DNA of 64,000 nt from Microbacterium sp. RU1D (GTDB taxonomy: Bacteria; Actinomycetota; Actinomycetes; Actinomycetales; Microbacteriaceae): NCBI RefSeq assembly GCF_900156435.1, contig NZ_FTPQ01000003.1:590600-654599 (forward strand), written 5' to 3'. A program made the position numbers and the translations under genes. This document shows positions 42,720-52,693 of the stretch, piece after piece. Under the pieces are notes generated by a model. The model saw only the letters and a list, made by a program, of their open reading frames with translations. It ran no database searches and was not told the DNA's origin. How positions within the stretch are numbered: position 1 is the first letter of the stretch; every line of letters starts with the position of its first letter.

Positions 42720-44288
42720 ATGACACTGCACGACGAAACCACGCCCCCGGCCGCGGACGCGCGCTCCCTGCCCGCCGACCGAGCGAGCGCCGAGCGCGGG
42801 ACGATCGTCGGCAATCCGGCATCCCGGGTGTTCCCCGATCACGACGACGCGCGCGCCGACCCCTGGTCCATCGATCTCGAGCGCATCCAGTTCTCGCCGT
42901 ACTTCTCGCGGCTGTCGGCGGTGACGCAGGTGGTCTCGCCGTCGATCTCGGGCGCCCCGGTGCACAACCGCCTCACGCACACCCTCAAGGTGAGCGCGAT
43001 CGCACGGGTGGTGGCCCTGCAGCTCAACACGATCTCGCGTCGCGCCGGGGAGGGCGACGTCTGCAACGCCACGGTCGTCGAGGCCGCGGCGTATGCGCAC
43101 GACCTCGGCCACCCGCCGTTCGGCCACCTCGGCGAGTCGACGCTGAACCGCCTCGCGCGCGAGGAACTGGGCCTCCCCGACGGCTTCGAGGGCAACGCGC
43201 AGACCTACCGCATCCTCACCTCGCTCGACGTGATCGAGAACGCCCCGCGCGGGCTCAACCTCACCGCCGCCGTTCGCGCGGCCTCGGCGAAGTACCCCTG
43301 GTCGCCGGCGGTCGAGGCGGCCGACGTCGAGCGCATCGGCCCGCCCCGTGGCATCCGTCGCTCCTCCGATGGGGCGTACCGCGTGCACAAGTACTCCGTG
43401 TACGACCTCGATCTCGCCGATCTCGACGACGCACGTCAGGGGGTGGATGCCGAGCCCCTGCGTCAGAGCATCGAAGGCGCCGTGATGGACCTGGCCGACG
43501 ACATCGCGTACTCGGTGCACGACGTCGACGACTTCTACCGCGCCGGCATCCTGGATCACGCCCCGATCGCCGCGGAGTTCCGCGGGTGGCTCGACGATGT
43601 GCTCGAGTGGCGCGACCGCGAAGACGCCGAGGTGCGCGCCGAGCTCGCGCCGGGCGCGGGACTCGAGCGCCTGCGCCGCAAGATGCGCCGCGACGACCCG
43701 TGGATCGCCGACGACGAGGCGTTTCTCGCCGCCGTCAGCGACGTGGATGCCGAGATGGTCACCGACCTGCTGGCGCGCCCGTTCGACGGCTCGCTGACGG
43801 CCGAGCGGCGGCTCGCCGCGTTCACCGACCGGTGGATCCGCCGGTTCCAGGAGTCGGCGCGCCTGCGCCCCCTCGACACTCCGCGGGCCGGTCCCGTCGT
43901 GCTGTCGGCCTCGGCCTGGCATCACGTCGAGGTGCTGAAGTTCGTGCACAAGCGCTTCGTGCTCAGCCGCCCCGATCTGGCGATCCAGCAGCGCGGCATG
44001 AGCCGCATCCTCGCGCGCTCCGTGCGGGCGCTCGGCGAGTGGCTCGACGACGACCTCGACCGGGCGCGTACGCCGCGGCGCCTGCGCGAGCTCATCGCCC
44101 TGGCGCGCGAGCAGTATGCGGCGCTGCCTCCCGGACGTCGGCCCTCGGATGCCGAGGCCGAGACGCTCGCGCGCTCCCGCGGGATCGTCGACTACGTGGC
44201 ATCCCTCACCGACGCGCAGGCCTTCGCCCTGTCGGAGGCGATCTCGGGTCGCGCCGACCGCCTGTGGGCGCTGGGGCAGCGCCTGTGA
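42720..44288 (+). CDS. dgt: Deoxyguanosinetriphosphate triphosphohydrolase-like
   Basis: A 522-residue HD-domain enzyme that hydrolyses dGTP (or other dNTPs) to deoxynucleoside and triphosphate. Metal ligands follow the HD order: His87 in RLTHTLKV, His127-Asp128 in YAHDLGHPPFGH, and a late Asp in DLADDIAYSVHD. SRLSAVTQVVSP near residue 63 is the usual substrate-side motif. The ATG at 42720 gives a normal-length protein. It is monocistronic. Confidence 0.93.
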   Translation: MTLHDETTPPAADARSLPADRASAERGTIVGNPASRVFPDHDDARADPWSIDLERIQFSPYFSRLSAVTQVVSPSISGAPVHNRLTHTLKVSAIARVVALQLNTISRRAGEGDVCNATVVEAAAYAHDLGHPPFGHLGESTLNRLAREELGLPDGFEGNAQTYRILTSLDVIENAPRGLNLTAAVRAASAKYPWSPAVEAADVERIGPPRGIRRSSDGAYRVHKYSVYDLDLADLDDARQGVDAEPLRQSIEGAVMDLADDIAYSVHDVDDFYRAGILDHAPIAAEFRGWLDDVLEWRDREDAEVRAELAPGAGLERLRRKMRRDDPWIADDEAFLAAVSDVDAEMVTDLLARPFDGSLTAERRLAAFTDRWIRRFQESARLRPLDTPRAGPVVLSASAWHHVEVLKFVHKRFVLSRPDLAIQQRGMSRILARSVRALGEWLDDDLDRARTPRRLRELIALAREQYAALPPGRRPSDAEAETLARSRGIVDYVASLTDAQAFALSEAISGRADRLWALGQRL

Positions 44289-44365
44289 CGGAGACGGTGC
44301 TCATCGACGGCCCGGTTCAGGCGCGCTGAGGCCCCCGAGGGCTGATCGCGCAGCCCCGGCCCCGC

Positions 44366-44860
44366 TCAGCCGCGGGAGCTCCCCGTCATCTCGGCCCACT
44401 GTCGGGGCGCTTTCTCCTGCAGCCACGCGGCGAAGTCCCGGAAACCCTGGTAGACGCTCATGGTTTCGAACAACGTGCGACCACGCTCGTCTTTGCCGCG
44501 GACCCGTCCCGACAGGAGCGCCGCGAGCTCGGCGATGTCGGATGCCGGCACGACCCGTGACCGGCGCCGTCCGGAGCGGACGACGAGGTGGTCGTCGAAC
44601 ACGAGGATGCGCGCGCTCCCCAGCGACAGGGCGTAGAAGAAGATGATCGCGCCGAGACCACCCAGGGTGGTGAGCCACACCGTGACGCCGACATACGCGA
44701 GACGATCTCCTTCGATCACCTCCGACGCGGCGAGGATCACGGCTCCGACCATGAACAGGATGCCGATCCACCGGGCGACCAGATGCTGCGACGGATATCT
44801 CTGCACGACGAAGAGGGGTTCTGCGGAAGCCTCGTCGGACTCGTCGTCGTGGTGGGGCAT
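44366..44860 (-). CDS. Membrane protein with PH-like C-terminal domain
   Basis: A 164-residue protein with two membrane helices (ARWIGILFMVGAVILAASEV and VWLTTLGGLGAIIFFYALSL) followed by a small cytosolic beta domain (SARILVFDDHLVVRSGRRRSRVVPASDIAEL), which looks like a bacterial PH-type domain. The N-terminal 15 residues are acidic. The ATG at 44860 is chosen as the start of the acidic stretch MPHHDDESDEAS. Function unknown. Confidence 0.75.
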   Translation of the reverse strand: MPHHDDESDEASAEPLFVVQRYPSQHLVARWIGILFMVGAVILAASEVIEGDRLAYVGVTVWLTTLGGLGAIIFFYALSLGSARILVFDDHLVVRSGRRRSRVVPASDIAELAALLSGRVRGKDERGRTLFETMSVYQGFRDFAAWLQEKAPRQWAEMTGSSRG

Positions 44861-44984
44861 CGTGCTCCGGTGAATCGGTTCGGTGGCGCGGTCCACACGT
44901 CGCGGACAGGCCGATGACCATCGAATCATGGGCGCGCCCCGAAGCGCACGGCGAGGGTGCTCACGCATCCCGCGGGACGCGTCC

Positions 44985-45074
44985 TGGTGGTGGGCGGATC
45001 CCGTGGCCGCCCTCGTCATCGCGGGCTTCGCCGTGCGCGAGGGGACCGAGGCGAGGCGGGGCGACGCGTGCGCG
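44985..45074 (+). pseudogene. Remnant of a cation efflux (CDF-type) transporter C-terminus
   Basis: A 30-residue frame reads WWWADPVAALVIAGFAVREG then TEARRGDACA. This closely matches the last membrane helix and Cys-containing end of small actinobacterial cation diffusion facilitators. The preceding helices are absent and upstream codons (CSRIPRDAS) do not fit the family. It is best read as a decayed fragment in the gap between two minus-strand genes. Start and end are approximate. Confidence 0.55.
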
Positions 45075-45129
45075 ACATCGGTGGGGATGATGCTCGAGGA
45101 CGCCGCCCCTACCGGCCGCCACGACACGG

Positions 45130-46209
45130 TCAGGGGATGAGACGCGCCGCGCGGTACCGATCGAAGAGGCGGGCGAAGGAGTCCCTCGTGCGGTGATGTT
45201 CCACGAAGCCGGCCAGGCGGCTCTTCGACATATCCGTCATCACCTCGATGTCACGCCCCAGGTCGGCATCCGTGTGCCACCACGAGGCGACCCGGGTGAT
45301 GTCGGGCTCGACGAGCCCGTGCTGCGCGACGATCTCGGCCCAGACGGGTGCGGCCTCCGCCATCTGCTGCGCGAAGGGGCGTGGCACGGCGTCGAAGCCC
45401 TCGGCGTCCACGCCGAGGTCTGCGGCGAGACGCGGCCACATCCAGCGCCACCGGAAGACGTCGCCGTTGGCCGTGTTGAAGGCCTCGCCGGCGCCCTCGG
45501 GGTGCGTCGACGCCCACACCATCTGGCTCGCGAGCAGATCGGCATCCGTCACGTCGGTCAGACCGTTCCACTGCGTCTCGCTGCCCGGGAAGACCAGCGG
45601 CCGACCGAGGTGCCGACTGATCGCGGCGGCGACGGCGATCGTGAGCCCCATGTTCATCGCGTTGCCGACCGCGTGCCCGAGCACGGTGTGCGAGCGATGC
45701 ACCGACCACGTGAAGCCCTGGCGCCGGGCGGCGGCGAACAGCTCGTCTTCTTGCGCATAGTAGAAGTTGTCGACCTCGAGCCGGGGCTCGTCCTCGTGGA
45801 ACGGTGTATCGGGCATGGCGCCCTGCCCGTAGGCCTCGAAGGGCCCGAGGTAGTGCTTCAATCCGGTCATCAGGGCGACGTGGCGCACGGGGGCAGCGGC
45901 CAGCGCCGCCAGAAGGTCGCGCACCATACCGCCGTTGACGGCGATGTTCTCGGCCTCGGTCTCCTGTCGCGACCACGCCGTGAAGAACACGTGGGTGACG
46001 GGGATGCCGTCGAGGGCGGATGCCAACGACTCCGGCGATCGAAGGTCGGCCGATCGCCACGTGACTCCGGCCCGTTCCGCGCCGGGCCGCCGCGAGAGCG
46101 CCGTCACCTCCCAGCCGTCGTCGGAGAGACGATCGAGCAGGGCGCCGCCGGCGATACCGGTCGCGCCGACGACGAGGGCGTGTGAGGTGGAGGACAAAGC
46201 GTTTCCCAT
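45130..46209 (-). CDS. PRISE-type SDR family reductase
   Basis: A 359-residue NAD(P)H-dependent reductase of the PRISE group (progesterone 5-beta-reductase/iridoid-synthase-like enone reductases). VVGATGIAGGALLDRLSDDG is the cofactor loop, MTGLKHYLGPFE carries the characteristic Lys in K-H-Y, and EVDNFYYAQEDELF carries the catalytic Tyr. These motifs are specific to the family. It probably reduces an alpha,beta-unsaturated ketone or aldehyde; the natural substrate is unknown. It is monocistronic. Confidence 0.9.
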   Translation of the reverse strand: MGNALSSTSHALVVGATGIAGGALLDRLSDDGWEVTALSRRPGAERAGVTWRSADLRSPESLASALDGIPVTHVFFTAWSRQETEAENIAVNGGMVRDLLAALAAAPVRHVALMTGLKHYLGPFEAYGQGAMPDTPFHEDEPRLEVDNFYYAQEDELFAAARRQGFTWSVHRSHTVLGHAVGNAMNMGLTIAVAAAISRHLGRPLVFPGSETQWNGLTDVTDADLLASQMVWASTHPEGAGEAFNTANGDVFRWRWMWPRLAADLGVDAEGFDAVPRPFAQQMAEAAPVWAEIVAQHGLVEPDITRVASWWHTDADLGRDIEVMTDMSKSRLAGFVEHHRTRDSFARLFDRYRAARLIP

Positions 46210-46472
46210 CGGTTGCGTGAGTGGTCCGCAACGAGAGGGCCGCCGTCGCTATTCCGGCGGCGACCTCGTCGTGCGTGTCGCCGCGTTGCGGCTCCCCCGT
46301 CCCGGAGGGAGCGTTGCAAGGCCGGCCGACTCACTGCGGGCGGGGACACGCAGGCCAGGGCCCACCACCTCACCACAAGGGGGACACGCACCGCCAGAAG
46401 TGGGACAAGGGGCGCACGAACCGGATGCCATGCGCCCCGCGTCGGACCGTGGTCGCAGCCCGGACGCGGAAA
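46210..46472. other. Gene-free GC-rich stretch
   Basis: No supportable gene or clear promoter in the 263 bases upstream of the PRISE-type gene. With the two hairpins to its right it makes up the 409-base gap between that gene and araA. Confidence 0.5.
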
Positions 46473-46517
46473 TGCCCCGGAACCGCCGCAGCCCACCGCT
46501 GCGGAGGTTCCGGGGCA
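46473..46517 (-). terminator. Long hairpin, second terminator after araA
   Basis: TGCCCCGGAACC pairs with GGTTCCGGGGCA, with an inner CCGCAG/CTGCGG stem, giving 18 base pairs with two mismatched bases. It lies about 100 bases past the araA stop on the same strand. Confidence 0.6.
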
Positions 46518-46579
46518 CGATCCGCGCGCCGGTCGAACCGGCTCGCGGGGCGCCACCAGAATCGAGGCGCACGCGCCGC

Positions 46580-46613
46580 GTCGCCCCGGGGCCGTGCGGC
46601 GGCCCGGGGCGAC
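46580..46613 (-). terminator. Hairpin directly after araA
   Basis: GTCGCCCCGGG and CCCGGGGCGAC form a perfect 11-bp stem 5 bases past the araA stop, the expected end of the ara operon. Confidence 0.65.
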
Positions 46614-46618
46614 GGGTC

Positions 46619-48130
46619 TTACAGGCCCTGGGCCAGGCGGTAGTACGCCTGGTTCCAGCGCAGCTCGCTCTGGAAACCGCGGACCGTGGTGTCGTCGTCG
46701 ATGACGACGAGCTCGGTCTTGGCGATCTCGGCGAAGTCGCGGAACACCTCGATACCCACGGCCGTCGTCATGACGGTGTGGTGCGCGGCACCGGCGGCGA
46801 GCCAGCAGCCGGCCGAGGTCGCGAAGTCGGGCGCGGGCTTCCACACCGCGCGGCCCACGGGAAGCTTCGGCAGGTCGGGGGCGTCGACGTTCTCGACGAC
46901 GTTCGCCACGAGCCGGAACCGATCGCGCATGTCGCTCATCGCGACGACGAGCGCGGGGCCCGCGTCAGCGGTGAAGACCAGACGCACCGGGTCGTCCTTG
47001 CCGCCAATGCCGAGCTCGTGGATCTCCAGGCGCGGCTTCTTCGTGGTGAGCGACGGCGAGACCTCGAGCATGTGCGCGCCGAGGATGCGCTCCTGACCGG
47101 GGACCAGGTCGTAGGTGTAGTCCTCCATGAGCGACGCTCCGCCGGGCAGGCCCGCGCCCATCACGTTCGCGACGCGCACGAGGATCGCCGTCTTCCAGTC
47201 GCCCTCGGCGCCGAAGCCGTAGCCCTCGGCCATGAGGCGCTGCACCGCGAGACCGGGCAGCTGCTTCAGCGCGCCGAGGTCTTCGAACGAGGTGGTGAAG
47301 GCGCCGAAGCCGCCCTCCTCCAGGAACGAGCGCAGGCCCAGCTCGATCGCGGCGCCGTCGCGCAGCGACTGGTGGCGCGCGCCGCCGGGGAGCAGCTCGT
47401 CCACGACGTCGTAGCTGTCGACGTACTCCTGCACGAGCGCGTCGATGTCGGCGTCGGATGCCGCCTCGACGGCCTCGACGAGCTCGTTGACGCCCCACGT
47501 GTTGACCTGCACGCCGAAGCGCAGCTCGGCCTCGGTCTTGTCGCCCTCGGTGACGGCGACGAAGCGCATGTTGTCGCCGAAGCGCGCGAGCTTGAGGGTG
47601 CGGGCGGCGGTCCAGCCGGCGGCGGCGCGCTCCCAGTCCTCGATCTGCTGGCGCACGGCCGGGTTCGACACGTGGCCGACGACCGTCTTGCGCGAAACGC
47701 CCAAGCGCGTCTGGATGTACCCGAACTCGCGGTCGCCGTGGGCGGCCTGGTTGAGGTTCATGAAGTCGAAGTCGATGTCGTTCCACGGCAGCTCGACGTT
47801 CGCCTGCGTGTGAAGGTGCAGGAGCGGCTTCTGCAGGGCATCGAGGCCCGAGATCCACATCTTCGCGGGGCTGAAGGTGTGCATCCAGGCGATCACGCCG
47901 ATGACGTCGTCGCGGCCGTTGATCTCGAGCGCCATGCGGCGGATGCTGTCGGCATCCTTCAGCACGGGCTTCCAGACGACCTTCACGGGCAGGCCGTTCA
48001 GGCCCTCGACGACGGCCTGCGACTGCTCGGCGACCTGCTTCAGGGTCTCTTCGCCGTAGAGGTTCTGGCTGCCGGTGACGAACCAGACCTCGTAGCCGTC
48101 GAGGTCGTTCTTGAGCGGGGTGCGGGTCAT
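46619..48130 (-). CDS. araA: L-arabinose isomerase
   Basis: A 503-residue enzyme converting L-arabinose to L-ribulose, the first step of arabinose catabolism. The start [18 protein letters not shown] is diagnostic. [12 protein letters not shown], the catalytic Glu regions ([14 protein letters not shown]) and [21 protein letters not shown] match AraA throughout, at normal length. The ATG at 48130 has AAAAGGAACAG upstream. It is third in the araD-araB-araA operon, 20 bases after araB. Confidence 0.97.
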   Translation of the reverse strand: MTRTPLKNDLDGYEVWFVTGSQNLYGEETLKQVAEQSQAVVEGLNGLPVKVVWKPVLKDADSIRRMALEINGRDDVIGVIAWMHTFSPAKMWISGLDALQKPLLHLHTQANVELPWNDIDFDFMNLNQAAHGDREFGYIQTRLGVSRKTVVGHVSNPAVRQQIEDWERAAAGWTAARTLKLARFGDNMRFVAVTEGDKTEAELRFGVQVNTWGVNELVEAVEAASDADIDALVQEYVDSYDVVDELLPGGARHQSLRDGAAIELGLRSFLEEGGFGAFTTSFEDLGALKQLPGLAVQRLMAEGYGFGAEGDWKTAILVRVANVMGAGLPGGASLMEDYTYDLVPGQERILGAHMLEVSPSLTTKKPRLEIHELGIGGKDDPVRLVFTADAGPALVVAMSDMRDRFRLVANVVENVDAPDLPKLPVGRAVWKPAPDFATSAGCWLAAGAAHHTVMTTAVGIEVFRDFAEIAKTELVVIDDDTTVRGFQSELRWNQAYYRLAQGL

Positions 48131-48150
48131 GACTGTTCCTTTTCGAATCT

Positions 48151-49734
48151 TCAGAGGGATGCCACGGCGGCGGCCTCGACGGCGAGCCCTGCGCGGTAGC
48201 GGTCGAGGTAGGCGGAGAAGCCGGCGACGTCCGCCGGGTCGGGGTCGGCGGTGACGATCGGCGCGGTCGCGAACACGGTCTCGCGCAGCCATGCGTCGAG
48301 GTCGCGGCCGGACTCGTCGGCGACGTACGCGGCCAGAACGGCCATGCCCCACGCGCCGCCTTCCGAGGCGGTCTCGGCGACCGCGACGGGGGCGTCGAGC
48401 GCCGCGGCGAGGAACCGCTGCGCGACACCGGCCGTGCGGAACATCCCGCCGTGCGCGTACATGCGATCGAGCTGCACGCCCTCGCCGTGGAGCACGTCCA
48501 TGCCGAGTGCCAGCGTCCCGAAGACGCCGTACAGCTGCGCCCGCATGAAGTTGGGCAGCGTCAGGCGGCTGTCGGGCGTGCGGACGACGAGCGGCCGCCC
48601 CTCGTCGAGACCGGCGATGGGCTCCCCGGCGAGGTGGTTGTAGGCCAGCACACCGCCGGCGTCGGCTTCACCCGAGAGTGCGGCTTCGAAGAGCGCCGCG
48701 TACGTGGCATCCGGGGTCTGGGGCACGCCCGCGGCGACGGAGAAGGCGGTGAACATGTTCGCCCACGCCGCCAGCTCGCTCGCGCCGTTGTTGCAGTGCA
48801 CCATCGCCACCGCGTCACCCGAGGGCGTCGTGACGAGGTCGAGCTCGTGGTGCACCTCGGCGAGCGGACGCTCGAGTACCACCATCGCGAAGATGCTCGT
48901 GCCGGCGCTGACGTTGCCCGTGCGCGGAGCGACGGCGCAGGTGGCGACCATGCCCGTGCCGGCGTCGCCCTCGGGCGGGGCGAACGGGATGCCGGGACGC
49001 AAGGTCCCGCTCGGGTCGAGGAGCGCTGCGCCCGGGGCGGTCAGCTCACCGGCCGCGGCGCCGGCGACGAGCACGCGGGGCAGCAGGTCTGTCAGCGCGG
49101 GGACGCGTCCGTCGGCCAGGCCGTCGTAGCGCGCGACGAGCTCGGCGTCGTAGTCGCGCGTCGCGGAGTCGATCGGGAACATTCCCGACGCGTCGCCGAC
49201 GCCGAGCACCTTCTCGTCGGTGAGCTTCCAGTGCACGTACCCGGCGAGGGTGGTCAGGAAGCGGATCTCGGGCACGTGGGGCTCGGCATCCACCACCGCC
49301 TGGTGCAGGTGCGCGATCGACCAGCGGAGCGGGATGTTCACGCCGAGCAGTTCGGTGAGCTCGGCTGCCGCGACGCCGGTGTTCGTGTTGCGCCAGGTGC
49401 GGAACGGGGCGAGCAGTTCGCCGTCGGCGTCGAAGGCGAGGTAGCCGTGCATCATCGCTGAGACGCCCATCGCGGCGTACCGCTCGGGGGCGACGCCGTA
49501 CTGCTGCCGGACGTTGGCGGCCAGCTCGGCGTAGGCGGCCTGCAGGCCCGACCACACGGCATCCAGAGAGTAGGTCCAGAGCTTGTCGGCGTAGACGTTC
49601 TCCCACTCGTGGGAGCCGGTGGCGAGCACCTCGGCGTCGGGGCCGATGAGGCACGCCTTGATGCGGGTGGAACCGAGTTCGATGCCGAGGCTCGCTCGGC
49701 CTTCCTCGAGCAGGGCGGTGACGTGGGCGTTCAT
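48151..49734 (-). CDS. araB: L-ribulokinase (FGGY family)
   Basis: A 527-residue FGGY carbohydrate kinase phosphorylating L-ribulose at O5. [17 protein letters not shown] is the N-terminal phosphate motif, [14 protein letters not shown] the second, and [14 protein letters not shown] the adenine site near the C-terminus. The position between araD and araA assigns ribulose as substrate rather than xylulose. Its ATG overlaps the araD stop by four bases. Confidence 0.93.
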   Translation of the reverse strand: MNAHVTALLEEGRASLGIELGSTRIKACLIGPDAEVLATGSHEWENVYADKLWTYSLDAVWSGLQAAYAELAANVRQQYGVAPERYAAMGVSAMMHGYLAFDADGELLAPFRTWRNTNTGVAAAELTELLGVNIPLRWSIAHLHQAVVDAEPHVPEIRFLTTLAGYVHWKLTDEKVLGVGDASGMFPIDSATRDYDAELVARYDGLADGRVPALTDLLPRVLVAGAAAGELTAPGAALLDPSGTLRPGIPFAPPEGDAGTGMVATCAVAPRTGNVSAGTSIFAMVVLERPLAEVHHELDLVTTPSGDAVAMVHCNNGASELAAWANMFTAFSVAAGVPQTPDATYAALFEAALSGEADAGGVLAYNHLAGEPIAGLDEGRPLVVRTPDSRLTLPNFMRAQLYGVFGTLALGMDVLHGEGVQLDRMYAHGGMFRTAGVAQRFLAAALDAPVAVAETASEGGAWGMAVLAAYVADESGRDLDAWLRETVFATAPIVTADPDPADVAGFSAYLDRYRAGLAVEAAAVASL

Positions 49735-50447
49735 CGGCGGTCGTCCGTGCTCTGTCCGTAGACGTTCTGGTAGCGCTCGTAGAGGGCGTCGATCTTGTCC
49801 TGCGGGATCGGGATGAGGGGGCCGGCCTCGCGCGCGATGTGCACGGTGCGGGCGACGTCTTCGAGCATGATGGCGGCCTTCACGGCATCCTTCGCACTCG
49901 AACCGATCGTGAAGGGGCCGTGGTTCTGCATGATCACGCCGCGCGAGCGGTGGCCGCGCAGCGTCTCGACGATGCCGCGGCCGATCGAGTCGTCGCCGAT
50001 GATCGCGAAAGGGCCGACCGGGATCGGGCCGCCGAACTCATCGGCCATCGCCGTGATGACGCACGGGATCTCCTCGCCGCGGGCCGCCCACGCGACGCCA
50101 TAGGTGGAGTGGGTGTGCACGACGCCGCCGACCTCGGGCATGTTGCGGTACACGTACGCGTGTGCCGCGGTGTCGCTGGAGGGACTGCGCTCGCTGCCCG
50201 GGGCGCCGGGGATGGCGTTGCCGTCGAGGTCGCAGAGGATCATGTTCTCGGGGGCGAGGTCGTCGTACGAGACGCCGGAGGGCTTGATGACGAACAGGTC
50301 GGCACCGGGGACGCGCCCCGAGACGTTGCCGCCGGTCCAGACGATGAGGTTGTAGCGCACGAGCTCGGCGTGCAGCTTCGCGACGTCGATGCGGACGGCG
50401 TCGATCGCCTCCTGCACCTCGGGCGCGAACGTGGCGGCTTCGGACAC
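49731..50447 (-). CDS. araD: L-ribulose-5-phosphate 4-epimerase
   Basis: A 238-residue zinc enzyme producing D-xylulose 5-phosphate for the pentose phosphate pathway. Zinc ligands are His111 and His113 in HTHSTYG and His176 in QNHGPF, and the catalytic Asp92 is in SSDTAAH. The GTG at 50447 has AAGGAG upstream, and the frame before it is intergenic. First gene of the operon, 44 bases from a palindromic operator. Confidence 0.95.
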   Translation of the reverse strand: MSEAATFAPEVQEAIDAVRIDVAKLHAELVRYNLIVWTGGNVSGRVPGADLFVIKPSGVSYDDLAPENMILCDLDGNAIPGAPGSERSPSSDTAAHAYVYRNMPEVGGVVHTHSTYGVAWAARGEEIPCVITAMADEFGGPIPVGPFAIIGDDSIGRGIVETLRGHRSRGVIMQNHGPFTIGSSAKDAVKAAIMLEDVARTVHIAREAGPLIPIPQDKIDALYERYQNVYGQSTDDRR

Positions 50448-50490
50448 GCGGGGTCTCCTTCGACTCTGTCGGTGGCGGGTTGCGCCTGTC

Positions 50491-50506
50491 ATGTTACCGG
50501 TAACAT
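50491..50506. promoter_or_regulatory. Perfect 16-bp ara operator
   Basis: ATGTTACCGGTAACAT is a perfect palindrome with a central CCGG, placed just before araD. CG-centred palindromes of this size are typical LacI-family targets, and a LacI gene lies immediately upstream on the same strand. Confidence 0.8.
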
Positions 50507-50667
50507 CGCGCCCGACGCGAGGCCCCGCCCGCATCGCTTGTACAGCGCCGCACCGAGACGACCGGCTTCTCGCGAGCTCACGCGCGTCGACGCGGAATCG
50601 CCGGTCATCTGGGCGGGAGGAGGCGATCTCGCTGGAGAGGACACCGAGCGGGCCCGGGGAACGTGGA

Positions 50668-51636
50668 TCAGCGCGGCGAGGCCGTCGACGCGCGGGGAAC
50701 CAGCACCGGGGCGGCGGGCGGCGCGGCAGCATCCCCGAGGACCGTCGCGACGGCGTGCACCGCCTCACCCTCGACGTCGAGGCGCACCGTCGTGAGGGCG
50801 GGCGTGTAGAACGCGGCATCCGGGTTGTCATCGAAACCGGCGACCGAGACGTCGCGGGGAACGACGATGCCGCGCGCAGCCAGACCCGCGATCAGCCCCA
50901 GCGCCATCTGATCGTTGGCGACCGCGACGGCCGTGGCGCCCGCGCGCACGCGGTCGGCGACGACCGGGGCGAGGGCGGATCCGGATGCCGCGCTCCAGTC
51001 GCCCTCGAAACCGGCGTCGCGCGCGAGAGCACGGCGGACGACGGCCTCGGCGACGCCGGCCGCCCTCGCGCGCGCTTCGCGCCAGTCGGCCGGGCCCGCG
51101 ACCTCGATCAACCGGCGATGCCCGAGGTCGGCGAGATAGTCGACGACGAGGGCGGCCGCATCCCGCTGCCGGATCCCCGACTCGCCGTACAACGGCACGA
51201 GCGGGACGTCGTACCCCTCGAGCGAGGTGGCGCCGTGCGCGGCGACCAGCACGATGCCGTCGACGCCCTGGTCGAGCAGGTGGCGCACGGCCGCGTCGAT
51301 GTCGGCCGGGTCGTCGGAGTCGGTGTACGCGGTCGAGATCCACCGCCCGCGCGCCCGCGCCGCCCGTTCGAGCGCCGCGATGCCCGCCGCGGGCCCGTGC
51401 AGCACGGCATCGGAGGCCACGACCCCGACGGTGCGCGTGAGGCTCGTGCCCAGGGCGCGCGCGGCGTTGTTCACGCGGTAGTCGAGCGCGGCGACGGCCG
51501 CCCGCACGCGCTCACGGGTGGCGTCGCGGATGCCGGGATAGTCGTTGAGGACGCGGGAGACCGTCTGGGTCGAGACGCCCGCGACCTCGGCGACCTCGCG
51601 CATGCCGATGCGCTTGCCTCCGACCTCGCCGCTCAT
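50668..51636 (-). CDS. LacI family regulator of arabinose genes
   Basis: A 322-residue repressor. IGMREVAEVAGVSTQTVSRVLNDYPGI is the helix-turn-helix (about 10-36), the hinge helix is AARALGTSLTRTVG, and the ligand domain contains VGVVASDAVLHGPAAGI and VAGFDDNPDAAFYTPALTTVR. It probably binds the 50491 palindrome and responds to arabinose; that is inferred from position. The gap to araD (220 bases) otherwise holds nothing recognisable. Confidence 0.92.
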   Translation of the reverse strand: MSGEVGGKRIGMREVAEVAGVSTQTVSRVLNDYPGIRDATRERVRAAVAALDYRVNNAARALGTSLTRTVGVVASDAVLHGPAAGIAALERAARARGRWISTAYTDSDDPADIDAAVRHLLDQGVDGIVLVAAHGATSLEGYDVPLVPLYGESGIRQRDAAALVVDYLADLGHRRLIEVAGPADWREARARAAGVAEAVVRRALARDAGFEGDWSAASGSALAPVVADRVRAGATAVAVANDQMALGLIAGLAARGIVVPRDVSVAGFDDNPDAAFYTPALTTVRLDVEGEAVHAVATVLGDAAAPPAAPVLVPRASTASPR

Positions 51637-51702
51637 GGTGACTCACAGTAGCGGCGCGCAACCCCCTCGGCGTGCGCCGGGTTCATGCGGTGCCCTCGAA
51701 GC

Positions 51703-52455
51703 GTGACCTCCCCCACCGGCATCCCTCCCCTGCGCCGATCGCCGTTCGCCCGCCCGGTCGGCTCGGCTCTGGCCGCGGCCTTCGGGCTGGCGCAGCGTCT
51801 GCGGCACCCCCGTCCGATCCACAGCCGTGGCGTCGTGTTGAGCGGGGAGATGCGCTGGATCCCGGATGCCGCCCCCTCGGGCGTCGCCTTCATCGACGAC
51901 GCTCCGCCGGGTCCGGTTCGGGTGGTCGCGCGCGTCTCGCGGTCGCTCGGGCTGCCCGCGCCCCTGCCCGACGTCATCGGTCTCGCGTTGCGGGTCGACA
52001 CCCGAGCGTGGGGCCCCGGCGGGCAGGGCGTCGCCGACATCGAGCTCGCCTCCACGGGGTGGAACGTGCCCGGCCGCTTCGCGCTCCTGCCCCACCGTCG
52101 CCCGGAGCGCGCCCGCCTCGGGACCCTCCTGCCGTACCGCGGTCGACGCGGGCCCGTCGTCCTCATCGCCCGCACCCGCTCCGGGCGCCCCCCGGCGTCC
52201 GACCCGCGCGAGCTGCCCGGGCACGCGGACGCCGTCTGGACGCTCACCCTCGCCCATGCCTCTCCGGGGGGTCGGTGGCATCCGTTCGCCGTCGTCGAGC
52301 TGCGTCCGGATGCCGATCAGGACGACCGCCGCCTGCGCTTCGACGCGGTGCGCCGACTGATCCCGGGAGCGCGGGTGTACCCGTGGGTGAGCGCGCTCCG
52401 GCAGCCGTCGTACGTGCGGGTGCAGGAGGCGACGGGCGACCTCCGGATGCCGTGA
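51703..52455 (+). CDS. Conserved-looking protein, possibly catalase-related fold
   Basis: A 250-residue soluble protein I cannot assign. The order of motifs HSRGVVLSGEMRWI, PDVIGLALRVDTRAWG, DIELASTGWNVPGRFALLP and RLGTLLPYRGRRGPVVLIARTR has a distant feel of catalase-like heme proteins, but the distal His and proximal Tyr motifs are not evident. The start is uncertain: GTG 51703 or ATG 51685, neither with a good ribosome site. Divergent from the LacI gene and convergent with a 49-residue gene. Confidence 0.7.
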   Translation: MTSPTGIPPLRRSPFARPVGSALAAAFGLAQRLRHPRPIHSRGVVLSGEMRWIPDAAPSGVAFIDDAPPGPVRVVARVSRSLGLPAPLPDVIGLALRVDTRAWGPGGQGVADIELASTGWNVPGRFALLPHRRPERARLGTLLPYRGRRGPVVLIARTRSGRPPASDPRELPGHADAVWTLTLAHASPGGRWHPFAVVELRPDADQDDRRLRFDAVRRLIPGARVYPWVSALRQPSYVRVQEATGDLRMP

Positions 52456-52468
52456 CGGCCTCGCGGGA

Positions 52469-52618
52469 TCAGCCCGCCGCCGCCGGGACGTACCGCGGCA
52501 GGCCGTCGACCTCGCCCGCGCGCGCCCAGGTCATCCCCTCCGCCTCGACGAGGGGCTCGGCGCCGTCGACCTCGATGTCGCGGTGGAAGGTCGGGGATTC
52601 GAGACGGATGCGCACCAT
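52469..52618 (-). CDS. 49-residue protein of unknown function
   Basis: A short frame from ATG 52618, reading MVRIRLESPTFHRDIEVDGA and ending RYVPAAAG. Alternating hydrophobic residues suggest a small beta domain (TFHRDIEVDG, PLVEAEGMTWARAGEVDGLPRYV). Its codon use matches neighbouring genes. The context, convergent with the gene before it and with a tight stop-to-stop gap of 13 bases, supports a real gene. No family is recognised. Confidence 0.55.
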   Translation of the reverse strand: MVRIRLESPTFHRDIEVDGAEPLVEAEGMTWARAGEVDGLPRYVPAAAG

Positions 52619-52693
52619 GCGGCGACGCTACGGCGGGCCGCGCGGAGGCGGCGAGGGTCTTGACGCCCGGCGTCGGGAGCGCTCCCGTGAAGA

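Noticed and set aside
44883..45140. An 85-codon plus-strand gene
   Set aside because: Only the middle 30 codons match a family (cation efflux transporter C-terminus); the ends are random-looking, so I treat it as a remnant.
45935..48199. Long plus-strand frame (754 codons) across the PRISE and araA region
   Set aside because: Antisense to araA, whose motifs are unambiguous; the predicted protein is Arg/Gly/Asp-rich low-complexity sequence.
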